Part shown: positions 25,320 to 34,450 of the stretch, one piece after another
Layout of the letters: the number at the start of each line of letters is the position of its first letter
How positions within the stretch are numbered: position 1 is the stretch's first letter
Assembly (NCBI RefSeq): GCF_014640075.1
Contig: NZ_BMGG01000013.1
Location: forward strand, 1-64,000
Length of the DNA stretch: 64,000 bases
Reading direction: 5' to 3'
DNA from: Chelatococcus reniformis
Lineage (GTDB): Bacteria > Pseudomonadota > Alphaproteobacteria > Rhizobiales > Beijerinckiaceae
Notes under the pieces: generated by a model
The model's input: only the letters and a program-made list of their open reading frames with translations
What the model was told of the DNA's origin: nothing
Databases searched by the model: none
Translations under genes and position numbers: made by a program

Positions 25320-26948
25320 ATGCAGCAATCGCTCGCCGATTTCGTGGCCTCGATGGATGAGGCCGGTTTCCTCGTGCGGATTCCCGACGAGGTTCGCGTC
25401 GACCAGATCCCACAACTCCTCGAGGCGCATCCGACCAAGGCGGTCCTTATCGAAAAGGTGAAGGACAGCGAGTTCTCCGTGCTCGCCAACGCCTATTCGA
25501 ATCAGGACATGTTCGCCTGGGCGATGGGGTGCGACAAAACCAAGACGGGCCTGAAGATGGTCGAGCGATCCAAGGGCCGGATCGCCTGGGAGCAGGTCAC
25601 GACCGCCCCGTGTAAGGAGGTGATCCTGAGGGGCGACGATGTCGACCTCACGCGGTTGCCGCTATTCCTCCACCACGACCGGGACGGCCACGCCTATACC
25701 AACGACAATCTGTTCATCAGCAAGCACCCGGATACCGGCGTCTACGACTGGGGCATCTATCGCTCGATGTTCCGATCGAAGGACGAAAAGTCCGTCGACA
25801 TGACCTGCACCTCCCACAGGCAGCGCATCCACGCGATGGTGGCGGCGGCCAAGGGGCAGAACCTCGAGGTCGCCATCGTGCTCGGCGGCCCGACGCTCGA
25901 TAAGATCTCCGCCCTGGTCGGCGTCACGACCGACACGGACGACTTCGAGGTGCTGGGATCGTTCTACGGCGCCGCCGCGAAGATGATCCGCTGCGAGACG
26001 ATCGACGTCGTCGTGCCCGCGAATGCCGAGATCGTTCTCGAATGCGAGTTGCTGGCGCTGGAAGGGCTCGTCTACGACGAGGGTCCGTACGGCGAGTTCA
26101 CCGGCATGTACGGCGGGGGCATCAAGCATAACTATCGCCTCAAGGTAAAGGCGATGACGTATCGCAAGGGCGGCATCTACCAGCATTGCACGATCGGTGG
26201 TCTGCACCCCTGGTATACGGACAACATGCTGCAGCTGCCGGCGATCGAGGCCGATCTATTCAACGGCCTGAAGAACGCGGGCATCGATGTCCACGAGGTG
26301 CGCTGCCCCGCCGGCGGCCTGTCGAACATCGCCTATGCCAAGATCCATCCGCTCGGCGCCGGCGACGCCAAGCAGGCGCTGGGGGTGATGCTCACCTGCT
26401 CCAAGCAGGGTCTTCCCAAGGTCGCGATGGTCTTCGACACGGATGTCGACATCTGGGATGACCAGGCGGTGCTGGCGGCCATGGCCTATCGGTATATGCC
26501 CGATCGGGACACGGTGCGGCTCGACGGGCTGAACACGATGACGGTGGACCCCAAGAGTACGGAACCGGGCATCGCCTCCAAGATCGGAATGGACTGCACG
26601 GTTCCGCTGGGGAGCAACTGGAATCCGAACGAGTTCGTCCGCAGCACGCTGACCGATCTGGGCGACCCGCCGCCGGATGTGAGGATCATGAGCGAGGAGG
26701 AACTGACGGGCGACATGCGGGCGTTCATCGCCGCGGAGCCGCGTGCCTGGTACGAGATCCTCAAGCACTATCACGGGCAGCCCTATCCGATCCTCTATCG
26801 CTCGTTCGGCAATCTCCGGCACGAGCTCGGCCGCAGCAACGATCCGCCCTGGTACCGCTACACGCTGTCGAGCCAGCCTTTCGCATGGGAAGCGACACCA
26901 CAGCCCGATCACCACTCCGACCCGCGGCACCTCAAGACCGCCGGCTAG
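25320..26948 (+). CDS. UbiD family decarboxylase (first copy)
   Basis: A 542-residue prenylated-FMN-dependent decarboxylase. The motif DEGPYGEFTG (residues 253-262) contains the active-site glutamates, and the N-terminal region shows CKEVILRGDDVDLTRLP, as in UbiD/AroY/VdcC proteins. Family members reversibly decarboxylate aromatic or unsaturated acids using the cofactor made by UbiX, which is encoded about 3.3 kb downstream. Start ATG 25320 is taken because it begins MQQSLADFVASMDEAG as in relatives; the frame runs back to 25212 inside the SRPBCC gene. The two UbiD proteins here are only distantly similar, so probably have different substrates or form a hetero-complex. Confidence 0.9.
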   Translation: MQQSLADFVASMDEAGFLVRIPDEVRVDQIPQLLEAHPTKAVLIEKVKDSEFSVLANAYSNQDMFAWAMGCDKTKTGLKMVERSKGRIAWEQVTTAPCKEVILRGDDVDLTRLPLFLHHDRDGHAYTNDNLFISKHPDTGVYDWGIYRSMFRSKDEKSVDMTCTSHRQRIHAMVAAAKGQNLEVAIVLGGPTLDKISALVGVTTDTDDFEVLGSFYGAAAKMIRCETIDVVVPANAEIVLECELLALEGLVYDEGPYGEFTGMYGGGIKHNYRLKVKAMTYRKGGIYQHCTIGGLHPWYTDNMLQLPAIEADLFNGLKNAGIDVHEVRCPAGGLSNIAYAKIHPLGAGDAKQALGVMLTCSKQGLPKVAMVFDTDVDIWDDQAVLAAMAYRYMPDRDTVRLDGLNTMTVDPKSTEPGIASKIGMDCTVPLGSNWNPNEFVRSTLTDLGDPPPDVRIMSEEELTGDMRAFIAAEPRAWYEILKHYHGQPYPILYRSFGNLRHELGRSNDPPWYRYTLSSQPFAWEATPQPDHHSDPRHLKTAG

Positions 26949-27086
26949 ACATGAGACGGAGCCGGCGGGAGCCGCCGGCTCCGGCGTCCAGACGTGTCGG
27001 GGAGGGCCACATTGAGCTTCGGCCTACCGACCAAGAGGACGCTCGCCGATTGGGAGGTCGTTCGCCCGCAAGCAGCCAGATGCGCG

Positions 27087-28127
27087 TCACCGTGCCTCGA
27101 CTTGGCTCGGCTCCTCCAGACGGATCCCCGCCAGCTCGCGGACCACGAAGATCACCGCCAGTCCGATAGCCGCGCCCAGTCCCGCTTCGACGAGACGGTC
27201 GGCCATCAACGGCCCCCAGGGCAAGCCCCGACCGAGATTGCTCATCCCGATCGCGAGTGGCGACAGGAACAGAAGCGCAAGGCCAAAATTCTTGGCGATG
27301 AAGAGCTCGGCGATGGCTTGGCACACCATGATCATCACGATCAGCTCGAGGGGACTTGGCTCAAAGGCGAATATGACGGCGGCCATCGCGACGCCGCCGA
27401 GGGTGCCAGCGAGGACATGGACGACCCTGGAGCGAACCCGGGACGACAGCAGGGCGGGCATGAGTGCGGTGACGACCACCGATGCCCAGTACGGATGGCC
27501 GATTCCCAAGGCGAGCGCCGCCAACCACGCGGCAAGAACGCCGACAGTGGCCGCGACGACGGAGATGACGTGTTGACGGCGCTCGATGCTGGCAAGGCGC
27601 GCGGCGATCCGGTCGCGCAGTCGATCGGGTTTACCCGTGTCGCCGGCGAGCGTTCGGTCGAGGACGGTCAGCGCCACCGAAAAGAGAGCGGCGCCGAGGC
27701 CGACCGCTGTGCCGACGAGAGCTTTCGTCCAGGTCGCCGGAATGCCGGCGAGAACCAGGAGGACGAGAACGAAGAATATCTCGCCGCGCGGCACCCATCC
27801 CATGACGGCGCCCAAGGCCCCCGAGCAGAGCACGACGGCGACAAGAAGGACGCCGAGCAACCATGTCGGTCCCTGGGCGGCGGCAAAGAACGTCGCGGCC
27901 GCCATCGTGAGCGTCAAGGCCACCGCCACGACCAGTTGGGTTCCGACTCGGCGGCCGGATGGCTCGCTGTGGCCATAGAGCGCGGTAAGGGCGCCGAAGG
28001 CGGCGAAGACGGCAAGATCAAGCCTGCCCATTGCGAAGATGGTCAGCAAGGGAAGGCCGACGGCTAACCCGACGCGGACGGCGGCTCGAATCTCGTGGCC
28101 GCTCGGGCTTGGAATAAATCGGCGCAT
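27087..28127 (-). CDS. FUSC-family membrane protein (aromatic acid exporter-like)
   Basis: A 346-residue inner-membrane protein with two blocks of about five or six hydrophobic helices each, separated by a cytoplasmic segment (about residues 170-195). This resembles the FUSC/AaeB/YccS group, some of which export aromatic carboxylic acids. It is encoded against the direction of the decarboxylase genes and separates the two UbiD genes. The start is uncertain. ATG 28163 is in frame but would overlap the divergent UbiD start at 28157, so ATG 28127 is given. Export of aromatic acids is inferred from family and location. Confidence 0.8.
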   Translation of the reverse strand: MRRFIPSPSGHEIRAAVRVGLAVGLPLLTIFAMGRLDLAVFAAFGALTALYGHSEPSGRRVGTQLVVAVALTLTMAAATFFAAAQGPTWLLGVLLVAVVLCSGALGAVMGWVPRGEIFFVLVLLVLAGIPATWTKALVGTAVGLGAALFSVALTVLDRTLAGDTGKPDRLRDRIAARLASIERRQHVISVVAATVGVLAAWLAALALGIGHPYWASVVVTALMPALLSSRVRSRVVHVLAGTLGGVAMAAVIFAFEPSPLELIVMIMVCQAIAELFIAKNFGLALLFLSPLAIGMSNLGRGLPWGPLMADRLVEAGLGAAIGLAVIFVVRELAGIRLEEPSQVEAR

Positions 28128-28156
28128 TACTGAACTGATGAAGGGGATGATCTTCA

Positions 28157-29512
28157 ATGCCATATCAGGACCTGCGATCTTTCTTGGCAGCACTGAAAGA
28201 ATCTGGTGAGCTCGTCGAAATCGAGCGGCCCATCGCCTTGAAGTACGACATCGCCAAGGCGCTGGCAAAGTCTAGTTCGCGCGACGGACCGGCCCTCCTC
28301 TTCCGCGATACGGGGACGGCGTTCCCGCTCGTGGCCGGCCTGTACGGAAACCGCAAGCGGGCACTGATCGGCTTCGAGGCCACCGAGGCGACCATTCACA
28401 AACGCGTCCTCGACGGCATCCAGAATCCCGTCGGCCCGATCGATTTCCAGGGGTCTCCGCCATGCCAGGACGTCGTGCTCCAGGGCGACGACATCGATCT
28501 CACCAAGCTGCCGGTGCCGATCTACAGCCCCAAGGACGGCGGCCCCTATATCACCGCCGCCATCATCGTCTCCGAGAATCCCGAGACGGGTGTGCCGGAT
28601 ATCGGCAACTACCGCCTTCAGGTGCAGGGACCCAAGCAGATGGGGGTCTTTTCGGCAAGCAACCATCGCTTCGGGAAGAACATCGCGAAAGCCCAGGAAC
28701 TGGGGGTAACGTTGCATGGCGCGGCCATCATCGGTGTCGACCCGATGACGATGTTCTCGTGCCAGGTTCAATCCGGTGATGCCAGCAACGACTGGTACGT
28801 TGCGGGAGGTCTGCGTGGGGCGCCGGTCGAGCTCGCGAAGGCCATCGGCAGTGACTTGAAGATCCCGGCGTGGGCGGAGTTCGTTATCGAATTCACCGTC
28901 AACACGGATAAGCTGGAGGTGGAGGGGCCGCTCGGTGAGTATACCGGCTACTACACACCGGCTTCACTGAAGCCGACGGCAACGGTTACCGCGATCACCC
29001 ATCGTAAGGACGGTATATTTCAGGGATTGTTGACGGGCAAACCAATTACCGAGAACCATGTCTTGAAGCAGATTCCTTTCGAGACCTCGGTCCTGCAGCA
29101 GCTTCAGGCGCAGTTCCCATCGATCAGCGACATCTCGATCAACAGTTCCGGCGGGGTGCAGGTCTACATCGTCCTGGCCATGACCCCCCGATATGAAGGT
29201 GAGGCGAAGCAGGCGATCCTGGCGACGATGGCCTGCAACCTCCATCCAAAATGGGTGATCGTGGTTGAGCCGGATATCGACATCAGAAACTCGGCCGAGG
29301 TCGAATGGGCGATGTCGTTCCGCGTGAAGCCACGGACCGATGTGTTCGTCGTGGACGGCACAGCCACGGCGCCACTCGACCCCTACACCGATGGGCCGCT
29401 GTCGTCGGCCGTCGGCATCGATGCAACGCGCCCGTTCGGCGGTGACTTCCCTGACGTCTCGGAGGTCCCGGGCTGGCGGGAGTTCGACCTGCCCGAGATC
29501 GAATCCCGCTAA
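28157..29512 (+). CDS. UbiD family decarboxylase (second copy)
   Basis: A 451-residue UbiD-type decarboxylase. The N-terminus (YQDLRSFLAALKESGELVEI) is the standard UbiD opening, DVVLQGDDIDLTKLP follows, and the catalytic segment is EGPLGEYTG (residues 256-264). The length matches the usual 440-500 residues. It uses prenyl-FMN to decarboxylate, or in reverse carboxylate, an aromatic or alpha,beta-unsaturated acid. It starts at ATG 28157 after AAGGGGA. A perfect hairpin begins nine bases after its stop. Confidence 0.9.
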   Translation: MPYQDLRSFLAALKESGELVEIERPIALKYDIAKALAKSSSRDGPALLFRDTGTAFPLVAGLYGNRKRALIGFEATEATIHKRVLDGIQNPVGPIDFQGSPPCQDVVLQGDDIDLTKLPVPIYSPKDGGPYITAAIIVSENPETGVPDIGNYRLQVQGPKQMGVFSASNHRFGKNIAKAQELGVTLHGAAIIGVDPMTMFSCQVQSGDASNDWYVAGGLRGAPVELAKAIGSDLKIPAWAEFVIEFTVNTDKLEVEGPLGEYTGYYTPASLKPTATVTAITHRKDGIFQGLLTGKPITENHVLKQIPFETSVLQQLQAQFPSISDISINSSGGVQVYIVLAMTPRYEGEAKQAILATMACNLHPKWVIVVEPDIDIRNSAEVEWAMSFRVKPRTDVFVVDGTATAPLDPYTDGPLSSAVGIDATRPFGGDFPDVSEVPGWREFDLPEIESR

Positions 29513-29520
29513 GGCGCGTC

Positions 29521-29546
29521 CTGATCGGGTGGAACCACCCGATCAG
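29521..29546 (+). terminator. perfect hairpin after second UbiD gene
   Basis: CTGATCGGGTGG-aa-CCACCCGATCAG, twelve paired bases each side, starting nine bases after the stop. It is followed by gagaaaag rather than a T run. It may end transcription or be a palindromic repeat; a related stem is at 19369-19394. Confidence 0.55.
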
Positions 29547-29756
29547 AGAAAAGCGCTCCGGATTCGAAAAGCTTGCCGTCTCAATACGACAGCCGGGCTT
29601 GGCCCGGCTATTCGTCGCTTTGGAAACACAGACCTGATCAGGGGTCCGTCCGTCACTCTCCGTGCCGGTCGACGCCGCGCCCGCGGCCGGGCGCGGCCTT
29701 CTCCTCGGTCTGGTAAAGTCGCCGTTCTACTGTCCGCATGACGCACGGGGGGAGAC

Positions 29757-30278
29757 ATGTCCGAAGACGCCGGCCTGGCACGCTTTGCCGTCGAACTGTA
29801 CGGACGGCCAGGGGTCGGAGACGCCTGCCTGCTGCTGCAGGACCGTGCTGGTGTAAATGTCGTCATATTGCTGACCGCCGTCTGGACGGCGGCTCGGAGC
29901 GGCGCGCGGCTGACGGAGGCCGACATCGGCGGCCTGCATGCGCAGGTCGCCGACTGGAACGCGCACGTCGTTCAGCCGCTGCGCTCGGCACGCAGATGGC
30001 TCAAGACTTCCGACGTTCCGGCCGCAGCCGAGCGGGCGACGCGGCTGCGGACGGAGGTCAAGAAGCTCGAACTCGATGCCGAGTTGATCGAGCTCGATAT
30101 GCTGGAGGCGGCGGCGAGCGACATCGGCGTCGCCGACGGCCATGAGAGCACGGCCGCCGGGACCGCCGAGCGGAACGGGTTGGCCGTCCTATCCTTTTAC
30201 AGTAGCCGTGCAGCGCGCGACGATGAGCGACAAGCTTTGCTCACGATCGCGCGTTCGGCCACAAGCGGGGTGTCATGA
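29757..30278 (+). CDS. TIGR02444 family protein (DUF2390)
   Basis: A 173-residue soluble, mostly helical protein. The N-terminal FAVELYGRPGVGDACLLLQD followed by GVNVVILL matches the TIGR02444/DUF2390 family of uncharacterised proteobacterial proteins. A strong GGGGGGAGA box precedes ATG 29757. Its TGA overlaps the ubiX ATG (ATGA), so the two are translationally coupled. Coupling to ubiX is notable because the family has no known role. Confidence 0.85.
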   Translation: MSEDAGLARFAVELYGRPGVGDACLLLQDRAGVNVVILLTAVWTAARSGARLTEADIGGLHAQVADWNAHVVQPLRSARRWLKTSDVPAAAERATRLRTEVKKLELDAELIELDMLEAAASDIGVADGHESTAAGTAERNGLAVLSFYSSRAARDDERQALLTIARSATSGVS

Positions 30279-30841
30279 GGCGCGTCATCATTGCTATTAC
30301 CGGCGCCTCGGGTGTCATCTACGGCATCCGCGCGCTTGAACTGCTGCGATCCGTCGATGACGTGGAGACCCATCTCATCGTGACGCCCTCCGGCGCGCGC
30401 ACGATCGCCGAGGAAACGCACCATCATTTGGACGACGTGCGCCAGCTCGCCGATGAGGTCTACAGCCACAAGGACATCGGCGCGGCCATCTCGTCGGGGT
30501 CGTTCCTGACGTCGGGCATGCTGGTGGCGCCTTGCTCCATCAAGACGCTCAGCGGCATTGCGCACTGCTACAACGACGAGCTGGTCGTCCGGGCCGCCGA
30601 CGTCTGCCTCAAGGAGCGGCGCCGGGTCGTGCTGCTGCTGCGCGAGACGCCGTTGCATGCCGGCCATATCCAGCTCATGGCCCAGGCGACGCAGAACGGC
30701 GCCATCGTCATGCCGCCCGTTCCGGCCTTCTACCATGGCCTCCAGACCCTGGACGAAGCGGTGACGCAGACGGTGGCGCGGGCCATGGATCTGTTCGCCA
30801 TCCACCTCGACCTCACCAAGCGCTGGCGCGAACCGGGTTGA
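30275..30841 (+). CDS. ubiX: UbiX flavin prenyltransferase
   Basis: A 188-residue enzyme that attaches a dimethylallyl group to FMN to form prenyl-FMN, the cofactor of UbiD decarboxylases. The N-terminal IIAITGASGVIYGIRALELL is the FMN-binding start, followed by TPSGA and the SSGSFLTSGMLVAPCSIKTLS active-site region, all typical of UbiX/Pad1. Length is standard. Start ATG 30275 overlaps the previous stop. Placement after two UbiD genes indicates it serves them, though it could also serve ubiquinone synthesis. Confidence 0.94.
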   Translation: MRRVIIAITGASGVIYGIRALELLRSVDDVETHLIVTPSGARTIAEETHHHLDDVRQLADEVYSHKDIGAAISSGSFLTSGMLVAPCSIKTLSGIAHCYNDELVVRAADVCLKERRRVVLLLRETPLHAGHIQLMAQATQNGAIVMPPVPAFYHGLQTLDEAVTQTVARAMDLFAIHLDLTKRWREPG

Positions 30842-31672
30842 TGACGGCACGCGGGGGCAATGCCCCTGCCGGCGACGCGCGAGCCGGGCTATCGATGGGC
30901 CGCGGCCAAAGCGGCGCAAGCGGGCCTGCGAGCCGCGCGAGTAGGTCATTTGCCCGTCTTGAGCTGCGATAACCCAGGACGCGTTTCCGCGGGGAGATCT
31001 CAGAATGATGGCCGTGTACAGTTATCAATCAGGCTGCGGCGCCCTCTATGATGCCGCGACGAGTCAACTGCCGCTCAATACAGAATTCGTGTCTCCCGGC
31101 CACGCCCTGCTGGTCGAGGGGTGCTGATTGAGCTTCGCCGCGGCTGCTTGAACGTGTGATGAAGCGATGCCCGACGGCCCGGCTCGAGCGGGCGCCGCAG
31201 GATGGCGATAGATCCATGGCAATGAAGACCCGGGTGGGCGGCGCGAAAGCGTCTGGCGCGCGGCGCGACGCTCGGGCTTGTCAACGCCGCAGCCCCGTAG
31301 CTCGTTCTCCAGCCGCTCCGTCCTCGTGGTCTGCCCTGGCACCGGGAGGCGGCCGTCGGGCCCTGCCCTTCGGACGCGGCCCGCGGCCATGATGACGAGC
31401 GACAACGCGGAGATGCTGGGGAATGTCTCGCCTCTCATGATGGGCGAGGAAGCGTCGCATCGCTGTTAGAGCGTTTTCGAGCGAAGTGGACGCCGGTTCG
31501 CGTGAAGAAAAGGCGACAAATCAAACAGATAGAGCATTTCGACGATTCGAAGAAACGCGGAAATGCACTAGCCCCGCGGCGCCGGTGCCACTGATTAGCC
31601 GAGGTAAATTGTTAGGCTGCGGGCTGTGCCACTCAAGGAAAGCGGCACGGGTCAAACATGACCCGTATCAAT
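30842..31672. other. gene-free stretch carrying repeat copy D
   Basis: About 830 bases between ubiX and the tRNA. Short frames exist on both strands, but none has recognisable homology or a convincing ribosome-binding site. Repeat copy D occupies 31467-31570. The sequence gcactcaaggaaagcggcacgggtcaaacatgacccg before the tRNA 3' end includes a small gggtca/tgaccc stem (31650-31664). Confidence 0.5.
31467..31570 (+). repeat. 105-bp dispersed repeat, copy D
   Basis: An inverted-orientation copy, TAGAGCGTTTTCGAG...GGAAATGCACTA, with a mutated right end (gcacta instead of gctcta) and aaaagg instead of aaaacg internally. Its first TAG ends an open frame of unknown status. Confidence 0.88.
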
Positions 31673-31762
31673 TGGCGGAGAGGGAGGGATTTGAACCCCC
31701 GATACGGTTGCCCGTATGCCGCATTTCGAGTGCGGTGCATTCAACCACTCTGCCACCTCTCC
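31673..31762 (-). tRNA. tRNA-Ser (anticodon CGA)
   Basis: Read on the minus strand, the 90-base gene begins GGAGAGGTGGCAGAGTGG and ends CCTCTCCGCCA with an encoded CCA. The acceptor stem GGAGAGG/CCTCTCC pairs perfectly. The anticodon stem CCGCA/TGCGG encloses CTCGAAA, giving anticodon CGA for UCG codons. The long variable arm (CATACGGGCAACCGTATC) and the GGTTCAAATCC T-loop confirm a class II serine tRNA. UCG is common in this GC-rich genome. Confidence 0.96.
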
Positions 31763-31910
31763 GCAACCAGAGGCCAAGCGCCGTGGTAAGGGGCGCTTAC
31801 TACACGTGAGCGGGCGGCGAGACAAGCGCTCCCGCCGCCGATTTCCAAGGTTGTGGGAGCGACCCGGCGGCGCAGGCCCCGTCCACCTTGCAAGGTCCGC
31901 CGGCGCGGCG

Positions 31911-33659
31911 CTAAGCGCCCTCCGCCCGCGTCGCCGGCAGAGGCGTGTCGGTCACCGCGCGGACCGAGCGCAGGCCCGCATCGTCGCCGGCCTCGCCAAA
32001 GGCGGGCAGGCCCAGGTGGCGGGTGCCGGCGACGAGCGAGCGCAGCACGAAGCGGCCCTGGCTTGCGGTCACGGCCCCGGCGACCAGCGCGCGGTTGATG
32101 GTCACCAGATCGGCTGACAGGTCCGATAGATCGGCAAGATTCAGCCGCCCGCCGCCGTAGCCAGCGATGGCGACACCGAGGCCCAGCGCCTTCATGGCCG
32201 ACAGATTGGCCGCCACGGTGGTGGCGGGGACGCAGCTCTGCCCGGTGGCCGGATCGACGGCGAACGCACGCTCGTCGATGGCGACGACGAGGCGGTCGAC
32301 GACGTCGCGATGGGCACCGAGATAGGCGGACAGCGTGGCGAGCCAGCCGGGCCCCAGGAGCGTTGCCGCCGACAGCGTCATCATCAGCTGCGCTTCCGGG
32401 TCGGCCCGCAGCGCCTTGAGCGCCAGCTCCAGCACCCGGTGGTCGAGCAGCGGCGACAGGCCGAGGCGCTCGGCCAGCGGCGCTAGGGCGGCGGCACCGG
32501 CAAAGCTGCCGTCGGCATCGGTCACCTCGGCCTGCACCGCTTCCAGGCCGGGCTGCGGCGCGGCGAGAGGCCGCTCGCCCGTATGCCAAACGTGCTCGGC
32601 CGCCTGACGGCGGGCACCAAGCTCGATCAGCGGCCGGCGCGCCAACCGCACGCGGCGGCCATTGAGGGCGGCGATAAGGTCGAGCGGCGAGGGTGATTTG
32701 GAGCGCGCGACGGCCCGGCGGCGCAGGCGGGGCGGCAATCGCCACACGCTTTCGCCCTGCACTTTGGCGTGGTCGGCGGCCTCCTCGGCGCGCTCCAGGA
32801 GGGCGGTGGCATCACCGCTGCGCTCGCCCGCCGTCACGGCGCCGATGCGCAACAGCGCCTGACGGCCGGGCCCCACCAGATCGGCGACGCCGCCGCCGAG
32901 CGCACGCGCCGCCGCCAAGGCGTGATCGACGTCGCAGGCGTTCAGCACGATGCACAGGCGGGCCGGCGTGAGCTGGACGAGGAAATCGCGGCGCTTGAGC
33001 CGGTGACGCAGGCGCGCCTCGAGCCGAGCCATCTCGGCCTCGCTCGGCACCGCGCGGGCCGGGTCGGCCAAGTCGGCATTTTCCGGACGCTCCACCGCCG
33101 CGACCATGACCGTCACCTGGGTCCGCACGGCCGCCGGGTCGTGCAGGCGGGCGGTCAACGCCCGCAGCAGCCGCTCGCGCGCCGGCTCCGGCCGCGCCTC
33201 GCTCGTCCCCCGCTCGGGATCGGCTGCGCGCCGGCCGAGCGGGAAGGCGCGCACGAGGCCCTGGGCCCAGGCCGGGCGACCGTCCGGACCTGCAAACCAG
33301 TGACCGCTATCCTCGATGACGAACTTGCGCGGGCCGAAGGCCACCACGTAGCGGCAGCGGTAGGCGACGCCGTTGCCATGATCGGCCTGTCCCGAGGCCA
33401 GCACCGCCTCGTCGCGGCTGTCGCCGGACGCCGCGACGACGAGCGCGTTGTAGGCCCGGCCACAGGCAAGCCGGTGGCGACGGTCGAGGCCGAAGACGGC
33501 GCGCAGATTAGGGCCCCAGGTCAGCCGGTCGGTGGCCAGGTCCCACTCGTAGACCACCGCGCCACATGTGCAGAGCACCCGCTCGGGGTCGAGCGGCGCA
33601 TCGCGAGCGCCGGTGCCCGCATGGGCTGTCGCGATGGCGAAGACCTGCCGCATATCCAT
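31911..33659 (-). CDS. PAS-domain protein with degenerate GGDEF and EAL-like regions
   Basis: A 582-residue cytosolic signalling protein. Residues about 20-135 resemble a PAS fold (VVYEWDLATDRLTWGPNLRAVFGL). The middle (about 160-320) has the shape of a diguanylate cyclase domain (FLVQLTPARLCIVLNA, then a RIGAVTAGE-type strand) but no GGDEF motif. The C-terminal 230 residues follow the EAL phosphodiesterase layout (ARRPLIELGARR, LALKALRADPEAQLMMTLSA, GVAIAGYGGG) yet lack the EAL and metal-binding acidic residues. It is probably a non-enzymatic c-di-GMP-related sensor or regulator. ATG 33659 is chosen over the longer frame to 33893. Confidence 0.7.
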   Translation of the reverse strand: MDMRQVFAIATAHAGTGARDAPLDPERVLCTCGAVVYEWDLATDRLTWGPNLRAVFGLDRRHRLACGRAYNALVVAASGDSRDEAVLASGQADHGNGVAYRCRYVVAFGPRKFVIEDSGHWFAGPDGRPAWAQGLVRAFPLGRRAADPERGTSEARPEPARERLLRALTARLHDPAAVRTQVTVMVAAVERPENADLADPARAVPSEAEMARLEARLRHRLKRRDFLVQLTPARLCIVLNACDVDHALAAARALGGGVADLVGPGRQALLRIGAVTAGERSGDATALLERAEEAADHAKVQGESVWRLPPRLRRRAVARSKSPSPLDLIAALNGRRVRLARRPLIELGARRQAAEHVWHTGERPLAAPQPGLEAVQAEVTDADGSFAGAAALAPLAERLGLSPLLDHRVLELALKALRADPEAQLMMTLSAATLLGPGWLATLSAYLGAHRDVVDRLVVAIDERAFAVDPATGQSCVPATTVAANLSAMKALGLGVAIAGYGGGRLNLADLSDLSADLVTINRALVAGAVTASQGRFVLRSLVAGTRHLGLPAFGEAGDDAGLRSVRAVTDTPLPATRAEGA

Positions 33660-33972
33660 CCCGTTCCGCCCCCGACCGACGCCCCGAGCAACTCCCCGAC
33701 CGGGCGCGATCGTCCGGTCAGGCCACAATGCGTCAGGGGCTCGAAGCAGCAGCACCTCTCTGCGGTCGGATGCTCCATCCGCGAGGCACTCCAGAGCCGC
33801 CGATGATGGGATGCCGTCGTTAACAGAGTGTGAAAACGGCGGCACCGAGATGACCGAGGACGGGACACGGCGCTCGGCCCGCAAGCCCGCCAACGCAACA
33901 AGCCCCGCATGGGGGCCATGCGGGGCTCACGCCGACGATCACTCGAAGAGAAGCGGCTTGCCGCCGCTCCGC

Positions 33973-34158
33973 TCAGGCCTCGCTGCGGGGCTTCAGCACC
34001 TGCCGGCCACGGTACATGCCGGTCTTCAGATCGATGTGATGCGGGCGGCGCAGCTCGCCGGAATCCTTGTCCTCCACATAGGTCGGGGCGACGAGGGCAT
34101 CGGCGGAACGGCGGAAGCCGCGCTTCATGGGCGAGGTTTTACGTTTCGGAACGGCCAT
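33973..34158 (-). CDS. rpmF: 50S ribosomal protein L32
   Basis: A 61-residue basic protein beginning [20 protein letters not shown], the standard L32 start, and ending in [13 protein letters not shown]. It is part of the large ribosomal subunit near the peptidyl-transferase exit. The zinc-binding cysteines of some L32 versions are absent, as is usual in alphaproteobacteria. ATG 34158 is chosen; the longer frame to 34359 is non-coding. The position just downstream of mtgA is conserved in Hyphomicrobiales. Confidence 0.96.
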   Translation of the reverse strand: MAVPKRKTSPMKRGFRRSADALVAPTYVEDKDSGELRRPHHIDLKTGMYRGRQVLKPRSEA

Positions 34159-34314
34159 GTCAGTCTCTCGGTGAGCGTGCTGCAGCCGGAGCGGGGACGA
34201 TGTCCCCGCAGCCGCGCGATGTGGATTGCGCAGCACCAAATGGCCGGAATGGTGTCCCACCCGGATCCGATGCGGCAGAAGCCGCGGCTTATACAGGCTG
34301 GCGCGCTCATTGGC

Positions 34315-34346
34315 TAGAGCACGTTCCCAAAAAGTGGCCCCTCCGG
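34315..34346. repeat. short dispersed repeat, tagagcacgttcc...aagtgg type
   Basis: ctagagcacgttcccaaaaagtgg matches the pattern of ttagaacatgttccaccgaagtgg at 59455-59478. Both resemble the abundant tagagcatgatcccgaaaagtgg repeat known from many Hyphomicrobiales genomes. It sits between rpmF and mtgA. Confidence 0.55.
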
Positions 34347-34450
34347 CGGACGAGATCACGCCCGAAACGAAGCCCTGGGACCGATGACGGGCAGGACAGT
34401 CCTCTCATGGGATGGGCAAGATCTGCCGCCCACAGCAAGGTGGCGGCGGC

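Noticed and set aside
31064-31438. Minus-strand frame in the gap after ubiX
   Set aside because: No family, no ribosome-binding site and Arg/Pro-rich composition; treated as chance.
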